Shown here piece after piece: positions 18,194 through 27,588 of a stretch of DNA of 64,000 bases. Source of the DNA: UMGS1370 sp046957575 (lineage in GTDB: Bacteria; Bacillota; Clostridia; Lachnospirales; Lachnospiraceae); NCBI GenBank assembly GCA_046957575.1, contig JBKUOG010000005.1:62001-126000 (forward strand), written 5' to 3'. The notes under the pieces were generated by a model. The model did not search any database, was not told where the DNA came from, and was given only the letters and a program-made list of their open reading frames with translations. Numbering within the stretch: position 1 is the first letter of the stretch; each line of letters opens with the position of its first letter. The position numbers and the translations under genes were made by a program.

Positions 18194-19954
18194 TCAAAAT
18201 AGTATACAAAAATCAATCTCCCCTTTTTCCGCTTTCATTGTTGTTTTTAATGCCTTCACTCCGGGAACCAGATTATAAATTCTCTCTTTTTCCCCATAAG
18301 GAAGCGATAAAATGCCCATCTTTACATACACCGTTACCAATTTTCCAGCCTTTCTGATGGATACTGTATCTTCTTTCAACATTACCTCTTCCTCGTCTCC
18401 GGAAATAATTGGCAAAATCCACTGGCAGGCAATTTTTGTCTTGATGTGTACAAAAATTTTCCTGTCTCCAAATAAGTATTGAATTTCATAATTTCCCTTT
18501 TCCAGTCTATTTTGATTCATATCTGTCAGACAGCCAGCAATTCGCAGCAAATAGCCTTCTTTTGTCTTCTCACTATGTATTTGACATTTGTAGTCATATA
18601 AATTACTGTATATCGTTTCTTCCTTCCTATACTCTAATCTTGGCGTAATGCATTCATGTTTTTCAAAACGCGAAAGTTGCATATTCCCTGGTTCCTTTAA
18701 GCTGTAGCTGCTCATTCCTGCGCATAACATCAGCCCAGCATCTCTGTCCCATAACAAGGACAACGCCCCTCCGCTTGCATGTCCGCCTTTTAAGTTTAAA
18801 TATTCCCAGTCATATCCTGTTACCGTTGCAGTCCATCCCTGTCCGGGTATCAAATAGGTATCCAGTTCCTTCCAATATTTTAGATTTTTTAATTGAGTTC
18901 TTGGCAGCTCCCCATTACATAAACGACCTTCTAATCCTCTGTCCAGAACTGCCGCCAGTACTTTTGCATGAGAAAATCCATGATGCACGCATGGATTTTC
19001 TCCTGTTTCCCACATTTGAGGACCACCGTATAAAAAGCCGTTATGAGTACAGGTTTTCAGCATTTGCAAATTTTTATATGCTCCTGCTGCCAGTTCCGGT
19101 TCTTCCTCTGATGCCAATAGATATCCAAGAATACATCCATCTGATGTCCGGCTTCCCCAATACGTCCACTTATAATTTCTGGTTCCAAAACTATTATCAA
19201 TTCCTCCATCCTCTAACATAAAAAGCAGCTGGGCTTTCATTGCCCTGCACACATCCCGCTTTAAAGTTTCATCCTGGATATGAAATGCATACTGGGCCAT
19301 TGCAGGCAGCGATTCTTCCATATTATAGCCAATGTCTACCGGACGGCATCCCTTAGGGCTGAAACCATCTACTGGACGTCCTTCTCCAATCAGAAGTCCG
19401 CTGTCACTGATACATCGTTTTGCCATCTCTGCCAGTTGGGCACTTCGTTGTATATATGTGTCATTTTCAAAAAACTCTCCGCATAACCGCATAGCCAGGC
19501 TATTGGTAATTCTATAATTCACATTGCATACTTCAAACTCTTTAAAATTTTGCAAAAAATCTGCTGCTTTTTTCGCCCTTTTTTTCCACTTATCGTATGT
19601 TGGCCGATCTAATAAATGGCCATGATACTCTAATGTTTCGACTAGCTGAATGACACTAAATACAGTTGTTCCTTTCCATGGCCCGCTCATATCATTGACA
19701 TAAGATCCATCTTCTCTGGACACCGTATACTCTGCCCAGTCAAACAGTTTTTTTGCTGCCCTAAGATACCTCTCATCCCTATCTATATCCGCCAAATACA
19801 TAAATGGATAGATCGCATCAAAACATCTTCCATGAATTTTTGCACACGCCGGACATAAGATTCCTCCATCTAAAGCCGGCTGTTCTGGATTATGGATCTG
19901 AAGTTTCAAAAGCTGCTCACACCACTCTCTCAGTAAATCCAAACACAACCCCAT
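18194..19954 (-). CDS. Uncharacterised polysaccharide-active protein, candidate (alpha/alpha)-toroid lyase or hydrolase
   Basis: 586 residues, no signal peptide, no family that I can name with confidence. Residues 25-340 look like an alpha-helical toroid with aromatic and polar motifs: DGGILCPACAKIHGR (29-43), RPVDIGYNMEESLP (204-217), RNYKWTYWGSRTSDG (259-273) and CVHHGFSHAK (322-331). Residues 380-586 are beta-rich. This two-part build is typical of several polysaccharide lyase families; Tyr, Asn, Arg and His in the motifs are candidate catalytic residues. It lies between the split DUF2264 gene and the AraC regulator in an operon with GH88 and a sulfatase, so a glycosaminoglycan-like substrate is inferred. 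Confidence 0.6.
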   Translation of the reverse strand: MGLCLDLLREWCEQLLKLQIHNPEQPALDGGILCPACAKIHGRCFDAIYPFMYLADIDRDERYLRAAKKLFDWAEYTVSREDGSYVNDMSGPWKGTTVFSVIQLVETLEYHGHLLDRPTYDKWKKRAKKAADFLQNFKEFEVCNVNYRITNSLAMRLCGEFFENDTYIQRSAQLAEMAKRCISDSGLLIGEGRPVDGFSPKGCRPVDIGYNMEESLPAMAQYAFHIQDETLKRDVCRAMKAQLLFMLEDGGIDNSFGTRNYKWTYWGSRTSDGCILGYLLASEEEPELAAGAYKNLQMLKTCTHNGFLYGGPQMWETGENPCVHHGFSHAKVLAAVLDRGLEGRLCNGELPRTQLKNLKYWKELDTYLIPGQGWTATVTGYDWEYLNLKGGHASGGALSLLWDRDAGLMLCAGMSSYSLKEPGNMQLSRFEKHECITPRLEYRKEETIYSNLYDYKCQIHSEKTKEGYLLRIAGCLTDMNQNRLEKGNYEIQYLFGDRKIFVHIKTKIACQWILPIISGDEEEVMLKEDTVSIRKAGKLVTVYVKMGILSLPYGEKERIYNLVPGVKALKTTMKAEKGEIDFCILF

Positions 19955-19964
19955 CCTTTATCCC

Positions 19965-21428
19965 TCACTCCATTTCATAAATATTTGTTTTCCCATTCCA
20001 GACAATCCAGAAGCAGTTGCCTTCTCTTTTATATTCTGGCTGTTTGTTCCATACTTTTCGAGCTTCTGCCTGAGTTTTTGTTCCTAAAACTGCACACGCC
20101 AGCCAGGTATCCCCTTTTTTAATACTTCCTTTTAGTGTCGGAATTTCTGTCCTAGAATACAGCAGATTAGAATTTGGATGTGCCTGTACTATAATTCCAG
20201 TTCTATCGCCTTCTAAATTGACAATTGCTGAAGAACCCCAGGAGAAAAACGCTCCGGATACTGTCTCTTCTTCTAACCGTTTTCCCTGCTCGATACCGCT
20301 GTAACTGTCGCAGTTTACAGCATACGCCCCTTCTCCTCCTGTCAGATTTCGTTCACTGTGAATTTTATGTACTCTTACGTGCCAGCTTCCACAGGGAATC
20401 AGCCATGTCTGTATGTTCACGTTCTCCCATGGTTTCCACACGCTGTAAATTCCATTTTCCTCTACCCTGACGGATTCGCTTTTTCGTCTTACTCTATACA
20501 ATTCATCTTCTTCACACAACGCAAGCATAGAATCATAAGCCCCTTGTTCCAGACCGTACTCTCCTCCTGGCACGCTAAATCCAAACACATTGGAATACGC
20601 AAATTTTTCGTATTTTGCAGCCATAAAACTAGGTTCAAACCTGGCGTATTGTCCTGCTGTAAACGCTTGAATATGTCTGCCTTGCTCCTGTCTTGTTATT
20701 GTCATAAAAGGATGTTTTTGAATAGAAAGTTCTTCCAATTCCGGCAATGCCTCTTCTGTAGAAGTCCAAAATGGATGCTCAGATGGAAGCGCAAGTATTA
20801 GAAGAGTTTTCATAGCCCATGCAGGAGAACCTGGCGCATTATAAAACTCTGCCATTTTTAAATTTGGATAACAATAACCAATTGTCAATAAACCGTCCCT
20901 GTCAAAAATAGGTCTGTCCATCCACCACCGGATATTCCTTAAAACAATCCCTTTCATCACTCCCCAGGAATAGACTTCTTCATCTGCAAATGCCAACGCG
21001 CTCCAAAATGCCGACATCGCAAAACGATAGGTCAAACTGCGGCCAAAGGGAAGTGCATCTCCTTCTGCGCCAAACCAATATATAAAACTTTGTGTAAACA
21101 AATGTGCCCTTTCTTTCAATCGCTTTGAACGTTTTGGATCTTCTTGTTCCATCAGCTTAGCATAAATTAACCCATAAAAGTGCATTGCAAATACAATATA
21201 GTAATCCCTCTGAAGTCCAGGTCCATCTGAGTACCATCCATCTGACAAATAGCAGGACTCTATCTTTTCTAAGGCCTGTTCCATTAATACGCTATCATAT
21301 GATTCCCCTACTGACTTTAATCCGAGGTTTACAATCACAGGAAAAAAGAGCCAGTTATTTACTGCTAGCGGTACTGTATTAATTTCAGAAAGCCAGTTTT
21401 TTAAATTTTTCTTTTCTTCTTTTGCCAT
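19965..21428 (-). CDS. DUF2264 protein, main C-terminal part of a split gene
   Basis: 487 residues. The start joins the DUF2264 core at NLKNWLSEINTVPLAVNNWLFF, and the region with GDALPFGRSLTYRFA and HPFMTITRQEQGRH is typical of the family. DUF2264 proteins are helical-toroid proteins found in carbohydrate utilisation loci. The normal N-terminus of the family is encoded by the overlapping frame at 21401-21652, shifted by -1, and a conserved block between the two seems missing. The ATG at 21428 has a distant GGAGG (12 nt). It may be translated as a truncated protein or be inactive. Confidence 0.7.
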   Translation of the reverse strand: MAKEEKKNLKNWLSEINTVPLAVNNWLFFPVIVNLGLKSVGESYDSVLMEQALEKIESCYLSDGWYSDGPGLQRDYYIVFAMHFYGLIYAKLMEQEDPKRSKRLKERAHLFTQSFIYWFGAEGDALPFGRSLTYRFAMSAFWSALAFADEEVYSWGVMKGIVLRNIRWWMDRPIFDRDGLLTIGYCYPNLKMAEFYNAPGSPAWAMKTLLILALPSEHPFWTSTEEALPELEELSIQKHPFMTITRQEQGRHIQAFTAGQYARFEPSFMAAKYEKFAYSNVFGFSVPGGEYGLEQGAYDSMLALCEEDELYRVRRKSESVRVEENGIYSVWKPWENVNIQTWLIPCGSWHVRVHKIHSERNLTGGEGAYAVNCDSYSGIEQGKRLEEETVSGAFFSWGSSAIVNLEGDRTGIIVQAHPNSNLLYSRTEIPTLKGSIKKGDTWLACAVLGTKTQAEARKVWNKQPEYKREGNCFWIVWNGKTNIYEME

Positions 21429-21652
21429 ACTGGTGTTTTTCCTCCACCCGCTAAAAATGGGACCAGCCCAAATAGAGGTCTTAAAAATCCCTCTACCCAG
21501 GCTGTTTTATGCGGGTATCTTGCTGCAGTTTCTCCTGCGTTCAGCCATGCTTTACCTTGGCTAAAATGTTCTGTCACGCAGGTTATCAGATTTTCCGTCA
21601 AATTTTGAAGATCTTCTTTTGTTTCTAATGGATTCTTATCTGCTTCATTCAT
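21401..21652 (-). pseudogene. DUF2264 N-terminal fragment
   Basis: 83 codons from the ATG at 21652 (AGGTGG 8 nt upstream; a GTG at 21670 is the alternative). It carries the usual DUF2264 N-terminus: NPLETKEDLQNLTENL, then AARYPHKTAWVEGFLRPLFG and a closing LAGGG. It then runs into an AAG/AAA-rich stretch and stops. The next part of the family continues in the -1 frame at 21428. I interpret the pair as one gene broken by a small deletion plus frame loss, though a true split gene is possible. Confidence 0.7.
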
Positions 21653-21690
21653 ACCCGTTTCCACCTTCACTCTCTGATTTCCGCATGATT

Positions 21691-22800
21691 CTAAAAAATG
21701 TCTGTGCGGTGTTTCAATTTAATTAAAGCCTCTGTAAAGAAATAGTCTCCATATATGATAGGCACATTGATATGCTTTTTTCTCGCATAATTTACAGTCC
21801 CAGACAAAATCATCGCCTGACTTTCTTCCCGATAATCAAAATATTTTTCCTGTAGGCCTTTCAAGATTTCCATTGCTTTTGCACGATAAAATTCCTGCTC
21901 TGTTTTGTCTTTTACTAGAACGCTAAGTTCTATCAGTCCGCTTGCCGCACACGCGGATGCTGAGGAATCTAATACCCATTTATCTTTGTCTTCTGTCCGA
22001 AAATCCCAATATGGTACTTTATCTTCTGGAAGATGAGATAAAAAATATGCGGCAACATTTTCAGATGCTGTTAAATAGCTCTCTTTTCCAGTCTCCCTAT
22101 AGGCTGCTGCCATTCCATAAATTGCCCACGCCTGTCCTCTTGCCCATGCAGAATCCGGACCTTTTCCCTGTCCTCCAAGATTCTCAATCTTTTCTCCTGT
22201 ATATGGATTAAAACTTACAATATGAGCCGTCGTATTGTCTTCTCTCAAAAACTGTTTTAAAACTGTGTCTGCATGAGCCTCTGCGATATGATAAAATCTT
22301 GGATCTTTTGTTTCTTTAGATGCCCAGAATAATAATGGAATGTTCATCATACAGTCAATAATCGCCCAGCCGGCTGAACCCGGATTTACCTGTTTTGTCC
22401 AGGCCCGTATAAAACCTCCAGCCAAATTGAAACGCCCCGCTAAATGGCTGGCAGCTTTCAAACCTCTGATCTTGGATTTTTCATTTCCTGTCAGCTTATA
22501 ATCAATCACTGCGGAAGGCAGCCACATAAAACCTACATCATGATGGAGCGTAACAAATTCGTCTAAAACTTCGTCCATCTTGTCTTCCAGGGTTCTTGCC
22601 AGACACAAGGCTTTCTCATTTTTCCTTTCCTGATACAAAAGCCATAGTAAGCCTGGCCAGAACCCTGACGTCCAAAATGATGCTCCCTGGTCGTTATATA
22701 CCCCATCATAAGCTACATGCGGAAAACTGACTCCTATCCGTTCTATATTTTTTGTGATTTTATCCAGACAAATTTCTAATGTCTCTTCGGTCCAGTTCAT
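21691..22800 (-). CDS. GH88 unsaturated glucuronyl hydrolase
   Basis: 369 residues from the ATG at 22800 (AGGAG 8 nt upstream). The two catalytic aspartates of the family are seen at D88 (LHHDVGF) and D149 (WAIIDCMMN), the same numbers as in the characterised Bacillus enzyme. It removes the 4,5-unsaturated uronic acid from the non-reducing end of oligosaccharides made by polysaccharide lyases. That implies a lyase in the same pathway. There is no signal peptide, so it is cytosolic. Its ATG overlaps the stop of the sulfatase gene (ATGA). Confidence 0.92.
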   Translation of the reverse strand: MNWTEETLEICLDKITKNIERIGVSFPHVAYDGVYNDQGASFWTSGFWPGLLWLLYQERKNEKALCLARTLEDKMDEVLDEFVTLHHDVGFMWLPSAVIDYKLTGNEKSKIRGLKAASHLAGRFNLAGGFIRAWTKQVNPGSAGWAIIDCMMNIPLLFWASKETKDPRFYHIAEAHADTVLKQFLREDNTTAHIVSFNPYTGEKIENLGGQGKGPDSAWARGQAWAIYGMAAAYRETGKESYLTASENVAAYFLSHLPEDKVPYWDFRTEDKDKWVLDSSASACAASGLIELSVLVKDKTEQEFYRAKAMEILKGLQEKYFDYREESQAMILSGTVNYARKKHINVPIIYGDYFFTEALIKLKHRTDIF

Positions 22801-24194
22801 GTCTTGCTCTCCTGTTCTCCCCAATCGAAATAATCCTGATGTCCTTGATGATATGTTCTGCAGGCTTGATACATATTGTTTCGGATCTCTTCATATTCTG
22901 TCTCTCCTGCCACATTCTTCATTTCATATGGATCTACTTTCAAGTCATACAACTCATGTTCCCGGGCGCTGTCATACACATACTTGTACCTATCAGAAAC
23001 TGCGGCTCTCCGAACAGTTCCGTAACTCGGATTTCCAGAATACTGGATAAACAGAATTCTATCTTTCCGGCCACTCTCCCCATTTAATATTGGAACCAGA
23101 GAAATTCCGTCACATTTTCCTGCATCTATTCCTGCCAGTTCACACAAAGTAGGTTTTATGTCTAAATGAGAAACCAGACTGCTTACGGTTCTTCCCTGTA
23201 CCTGCGGAACTTTCATTACCAGCGGAACTCTTATCGCTTGTTCATACATTTCCATTTTTTGGTACATACAATGTTGTCCTAAATGATCCCCATGATCTGC
23301 AGTAACTATGATACAAGTGTCTTCATACACTCCCATAGTTTTTAACTCTTCAATCATTCTTCCCAGTATTTCATCTGCCATAGTAGTCAGTCCCAGATGG
23401 GCTGCCCATACCTTTCTCCACTCCTGTTCGGAAACTCCTTTGGCAAGCTGAGCCGGAACTCCTTTTCTGCGAATAGACGGTTCATGCTCTCCTATTATTC
23501 CAATATTATCTGGTAAAACCAGTTGTTCTGGATCATACATAGATGCATACGGCTCTGGTACCCTAAGTGGAGGATGAGGAGCCCATAAATAGGTAAACAG
23601 TGCAAATGGTTGTTTTTCATTCTGCTGACGCAAAAATCCCAATGACTGTTTTAAAAAGTACCTATCTTTAAACTGTTCTATCGGTTTGTTCCATCTACTT
23701 ACCTTATAACCACTATAAAGTTTCTTTTCATAAGTACCTTCTATTTCTTCTTCAACCTGTATTAATTCTTCTGGTTTTCTAGCAGTTTGTATTTTCTCTT
23801 CAGACGCCCATCTTTCATAATCTTCCTGATTAATAAAAAAATCCAATCCCTGCTCTCTCATAGGTGGCTGAACCTTAATATGATCGACTCCAACATGTCC
23901 CACACAATATCCTGCATTTTGAAGCAATTTATGTATTGGCTGAAAACCACCAGCCGTTTTTCCTTTCCAGTCATTATAAACCACACCGTTGGCTGTTGGA
24001 TACACGCCTGTTGCTAAAGCAGTTCTGGCAGGCACACAAAGCGGACATGCATCGTATGCACGTTCAAATACCACTCCTTCCCTTGCCAGACGATTTAAAT
24101 TGGGCGTTACTTCCCATCCGCATTGCACCATATTCATGGTATCGTACCGCTGATGGTCTGTCATGAAAAACAGAAGATTCTTTCTCTTCTCCAT
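22797..24194 (-). CDS. Sulfatase (type I, Cys-type)
   Basis: 465 residues from the ATG at 24194 (AAGGAG 10 nt upstream). Metal motif FFMTDHQRYD, signature CVPAR with Cys53 as the formylglycine precursor, and VTADHGDHLGQH for metal ligands. No signal peptide; cytosolic desulfation of imported oligosaccharides is likely. It overlaps the GH88 gene by 4 bp, so the two are translationally coupled, which suggests that they act on the same product. It differs clearly from the sulfatase at 14503, so the two probably attack different sulfate positions. Confidence 0.92.
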   Translation of the reverse strand: MEKRKNLLFFMTDHQRYDTMNMVQCGWEVTPNLNRLAREGVVFERAYDACPLCVPARTALATGVYPTANGVVYNDWKGKTAGGFQPIHKLLQNAGYCVGHVGVDHIKVQPPMREQGLDFFINQEDYERWASEEKIQTARKPEELIQVEEEIEGTYEKKLYSGYKVSRWNKPIEQFKDRYFLKQSLGFLRQQNEKQPFALFTYLWAPHPPLRVPEPYASMYDPEQLVLPDNIGIIGEHEPSIRRKGVPAQLAKGVSEQEWRKVWAAHLGLTTMADEILGRMIEELKTMGVYEDTCIIVTADHGDHLGQHCMYQKMEMYEQAIRVPLVMKVPQVQGRTVSSLVSHLDIKPTLCELAGIDAGKCDGISLVPILNGESGRKDRILFIQYSGNPSYGTVRRAAVSDRYKYVYDSAREHELYDLKVDPYEMKNVAGETEYEEIRNNMYQACRTYHQGHQDYFDWGEQESKT

Positions 24195-24211
24195 AAAAAA
24201 TAAACTCCTTT

Positions 24212-25075
24212 TTATCCCTTTACCGATCCCATCATAACGCCTTGCGTAAAATGTTTTTGCAAAAATGGATATACACAAATAATTGGAAATACTGTGATTA
24301 CGATTGTCGCCATCTTAAAATTCTCTGGATTCATAAAGACTTCTCCGCCGCTGTTTAAATCATTGGCAACCATGTCAATAATATTGCGAAGTACAACCTG
24401 AAGCGGCCACTTAGAATCTGTGTTGATGTAAATCGTAGCTCTTAAAAACTCGTTCCAATGCTGAACCGCATAGAAAAGAGAGACTGTAGCAAGGGACGCC
24501 TTCGACAGAGGAAGAACAATCCTTACCAATGTAGTAAAGTCTCCGCATCCATCAATTTTGGCCGCTTCTATCAAGCTTTCCGGTATACTCTTAAAAAATT
24601 TCGTTAAAATTAAAAGATTATATACATTTACTGCTAATGATGCAATTAATGACCACAAGCTGTCTAATAAACCAAATTCTTTGATTACCAGGTAGGTCGG
24701 TATCATTCCGCCATTAAACAGCATGGGGAATACTACAAATGCAGAAAAGTATTTCTTTCCTGGAAGACTCTCTCTGGAAAGCGGATAGGCCAGCATAACC
24801 GTCAGCACCATATTTACTACAGTGCCCACTACTGTTAAAAATACCGAATTAAAAAATCCAGTAAACAGAATTTCTTTTGATAATGCGTATTTATAAGATT
24901 CCAGAGTAAATCCCTGAGGCCATAAATACAGACTGCTCAAACTTGATTTGGATGGATCGCTAAGGGAGTACATTACGACATACCAGAATGGATAGACCAT
25001 AATGATTCCGATTATAATAAACAGCAAATAGTTTAATATTGTAAAAATAGAAACTTTTTTATGCTTGCGAATCAT
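24212..25075 (-). CDS. Carbohydrate ABC transporter permease (LplC/YtcP-like)
   Basis: 287 residues, six membrane helices, with the permease EAA loop ESLIEAAKIDGCGDFTTLVRIVLPLSKA at about residues 175-205. The C-terminus ends QGVMMGSVKG, typical of the LplC branch. It forms the inner-membrane channel with the next permease and the lipoprotein at 26059. ATG at 25075 overlaps the stop of the partner permease (ATGA); GGAGGG lies 6 nt upstream. No ATPase gene is present, so a shared MsmX-type ATPase elsewhere is expected. Confidence 0.93.
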   Translation of the reverse strand: MIRKHKKVSIFTILNYLLFIIIGIIMVYPFWYVVMYSLSDPSKSSLSSLYLWPQGFTLESYKYALSKEILFTGFFNSVFLTVVGTVVNMVLTVMLAYPLSRESLPGKKYFSAFVVFPMLFNGGMIPTYLVIKEFGLLDSLWSLIASLAVNVYNLLILTKFFKSIPESLIEAAKIDGCGDFTTLVRIVLPLSKASLATVSLFYAVQHWNEFLRATIYINTDSKWPLQVVLRNIIDMVANDLNSGGEVFMNPENFKMATIVITVFPIICVYPFLQKHFTQGVMMGSVKG

Positions 25076-26037
25076 ACAATTCCCTCCTCTCCAAACCATT
25101 TGCTAATCTTGTTTGCACTGGTTACAAGAATCAACGCAATTACGGATTTAAACATATCAACTGCGGCCGCAAAACTATACGATCCGCGCCCAAGGCCTTC
25201 CCTATATACATACGTATCAAAAATATCAATACTTTCCATGGTAATTGGATTCTGCAGAACTAAAATCTGTTCAAATCCTGCGTTCATAACTTTACCAATT
25301 CTTAAAATCAGCATCACAATTACAATCGAGGAAATAGCCGGAAGCGTAATATGCAGCATCTGCCGAAATTTATTTGCTCCATCCATTCTTGCTGCTTCAT
25401 ATAAATTCATATCTACCTGGGTTAATGCTGCCAGAAAGACAATTGTGCTCCATCCTGCTTCTTTCCAGATATCGGATAAAATAACGACCCAGAATATAGT
25501 ATCCTTTTTTGCCATTACATTCACAGGTTCCATGCCAAATGCCTCAAACACTTGTCCTGCCAGTCCGAAGACTGGCGAGAACAGATTCAGCATAATACCT
25601 CCAATTACAACCCATGAAAGAAAATGCGGCAAATAAATGAACGTCTGTGTGACTCGTTTGAATTTTACATTTTTAATCTCATTCAGCAAAATTGCTAATA
25701 ATACTGGAATGGGAAATCCAATCAGGATTTTCGTCAAACTGATTACCAGTGTATTTTTCATAACATTCCAGAAATCAGGTGATGACATCAACTCTTTAAA
25801 GTTTTCCAGCCCTACCCATTCGCTGGCCCATATTCCTTGAAAAATGTCATAATCTTTAAATGCAATTACAAGGCCAAACATTGGTAAATAACGGAACAAA
25901 ACAAAATATAATAATCCTGGAAGCATCATCAGATACAACATTTTATGTTCCATGACTGTCTTCCAAATCTTATTCCGAGACTTACTTTTGCTGCATTTCA
26001 CGTCAGATGTATTTCTTGCATGAGATACTGCTGCCAT
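25072..26037 (-). CDS. Sugar ABC transporter permease (LplB-like)
   Basis: 321 residues. A basic N-terminal tail of about 30 residues is followed by six membrane helices, and the EAA loop NLYEAARMDGANKFRQMLHITLPAI is present. The PMFGLVIAFKDYD motif after the first helix is characteristic of LplB/YtcP-type permeases for large oligosaccharides. It is the partner of the permease it overlaps by 4 bp and lies 21 bp after the binding-protein gene. Confidence 0.93.
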   Translation of the reverse strand: MAAVSHARNTSDVKCSKSKSRNKIWKTVMEHKMLYLMMLPGLLYFVLFRYLPMFGLVIAFKDYDIFQGIWASEWVGLENFKELMSSPDFWNVMKNTLVISLTKILIGFPIPVLLAILLNEIKNVKFKRVTQTFIYLPHFLSWVVIGGIMLNLFSPVFGLAGQVFEAFGMEPVNVMAKKDTIFWVVILSDIWKEAGWSTIVFLAALTQVDMNLYEAARMDGANKFRQMLHITLPAISSIVIVMLILRIGKVMNAGFEQILVLQNPITMESIDIFDTYVYREGLGRGSYSFAAAVDMFKSVIALILVTSANKISKWFGEEGIV

Positions 26038-26058
26038 ATCATCTTCTCCTTCACTTCA

Positions 26059-27588
26059 TTATTTCTTTGCCTGATAAGCCTCATCTAATGCCTTTGTCAG
26101 TTTTTCTCCGCCGCGGGAATTCCATTCTTCTACAAATGCTTCAAATCCTCCATCAATCGGCGTCTCTCCTACGATCATTTCAATGAAACGGGTATTGGTA
26201 ATTTCTTTCAGCTTTGGATAGATGTCATTTAACTCATCAATGAAAATACCATCAACTGGATTTGGCGTTGCAATGGTATGAGAAAATTCAAATGCGTCAA
26301 ATAACTCTGGAGAGGAATGATCAAATAATACTGTATTGCCAATAAAGAACTTATTTAAATCCAGCTCATTCGCTTCTTTGTCATCAATGAGACGTATCAG
26401 TTTGTCCCCTTCCCATTTGTAATGCTCGCCTTCTACTCCATACTGTGCAAACCGGTTTCCTTCTTCAGACATTAAATAGTCCAATAAACGTAAACATGCA
26501 TCAATATTTTTCGAGTCTTTTGAAATAAAGGTTCTTAACCATCCTCTTTCACTAGCCATACGGATGCCCACAGGACTTTCACATCCGCCCTCCAGAACAG
26601 GTCCATACACATGTTCCCCTTCTGGATACGCCTGAATAAATGGTTCATAGTAATTTGACCAGTTATTCTTATCAAAAATATGAATCTTTGTTACCCCTGC
26701 GCCAAACACGCCAGATTTTACCTTCTGCTGCCATCTCTTTGGATCATCGGTTACAAATTCCGGATCAATCAGACCATCTGTATACATCTTATTTAAATAT
26801 ATAAGGGCATCCTTCATTCCCGGCTGGACAGAACCATTTACAATATGACCATCTTTTTCCATCCAGTAATTTGGCAGAGAACCAAATGCTCCAAAAATAT
26901 GGTCAAACCATGCTGTGTCCACATTCTGATATCCGCCGAATGCAAAGGTATCATCTACTCCGTTTCCATCTGGATCTCCCTTAGCAACAGCTGCTGCAAC
27001 CTCATAATACTCATCCAGTGTTGTCGGAACCTCCAGTCCAAATTTATCCAGCCAGTCTTTCCTATATGCAATAATCGCTAATGGGTTTGGATTTTCAATG
27101 CCTACTGAATAGATATTTCCATCCTTATATCTCATCAAATCCCACGTTTCTTCATCTCTTCCATTTTTAATATTAGGATACTCATCCCAATATTCGTTAA
27201 TTGGAAGAAGAATTCCAGAGGCCAGAAGCTGGCTTTCCATAGTCTCTGTTTCACATTGAATAATATCTGGCCGTTCACCAGATGCTAATAAAATATTCAG
27301 CTTATTATCTAATTCTTTTGTCGGAACCTGTATAATCGTCAATTTGGTATTGGTTGCTTCTTCAATTTTTTTCTTTGCATAAGAGTCATCCACAATGTTC
27401 TTATTTGTAAGAAAAAGTGTTAATTCATCCGGACCTTCTCCATTTGACTCCTGCTGACCATCTGATACATTTTCTGTTTTTGTCGCTGTCGCTTCTTCTT
27501 TTTTTTCTCCGCATCCTGTAATCATACTAGATAACATACATACAGATGCTACTCCTGCCATCACTTTTACGAATTTTTGCCTTCTCAT
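26059..27588 (-). CDS. Extracellular sugar-binding lipoprotein (LplA-like)
   Basis: 509 residues, the longer size typical of LplA-type binding proteins. The signal peptide has a lipobox MITGC with Cys26, followed by a Lys/Glu/Thr linker. The mature part includes YRKDWLDKFGLEVPTTLDEYY and DPDGNGVDDTFAF (a calcium-like loop), both common in this family. It should capture an oligosaccharide, here probably an unsaturated sulfated glycosaminoglycan fragment. It is the first gene of the operon that runs down to the AraC gene. Confidence 0.93.
   Translation of the reverse strand: MRRQKFVKVMAGVASVCMLSSMITGCGEKKEEATATKTENVSDGQQESNGEGPDELTLFLTNKNIVDDSYAKKKIEEATNTKLTIIQVPTKELDNKLNILLASGERPDIIQCETETMESQLLASGILLPINEYWDEYPNIKNGRDEETWDLMRYKDGNIYSVGIENPNPLAIIAYRKDWLDKFGLEVPTTLDEYYEVAAAVAKGDPDGNGVDDTFAFGGYQNVDTAWFDHIFGAFGSLPNYWMEKDGHIVNGSVQPGMKDALIYLNKMYTDGLIDPEFVTDDPKRWQQKVKSGVFGAGVTKIHIFDKNNWSNYYEPFIQAYPEGEHVYGPVLEGGCESPVGIRMASERGWLRTFISKDSKNIDACLRLLDYLMSEEGNRFAQYGVEGEHYKWEGDKLIRLIDDKEANELDLNKFFIGNTVLFDHSSPELFDAFEFSHTIATPNPVDGIFIDELNDIYPKLKEITNTRFIEMIVGETPIDGGFEAFVEEWNSRGGEKLTKALDEAYQAKK

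Noticed and set aside
21380..21440. Programmed -1 frameshift in the DUF2264 gene
   Set aside because: The A-rich overlap has no X XXY YYZ heptamer in the correct phase and the expected middle part of the family seems absent, so decay is simpler.
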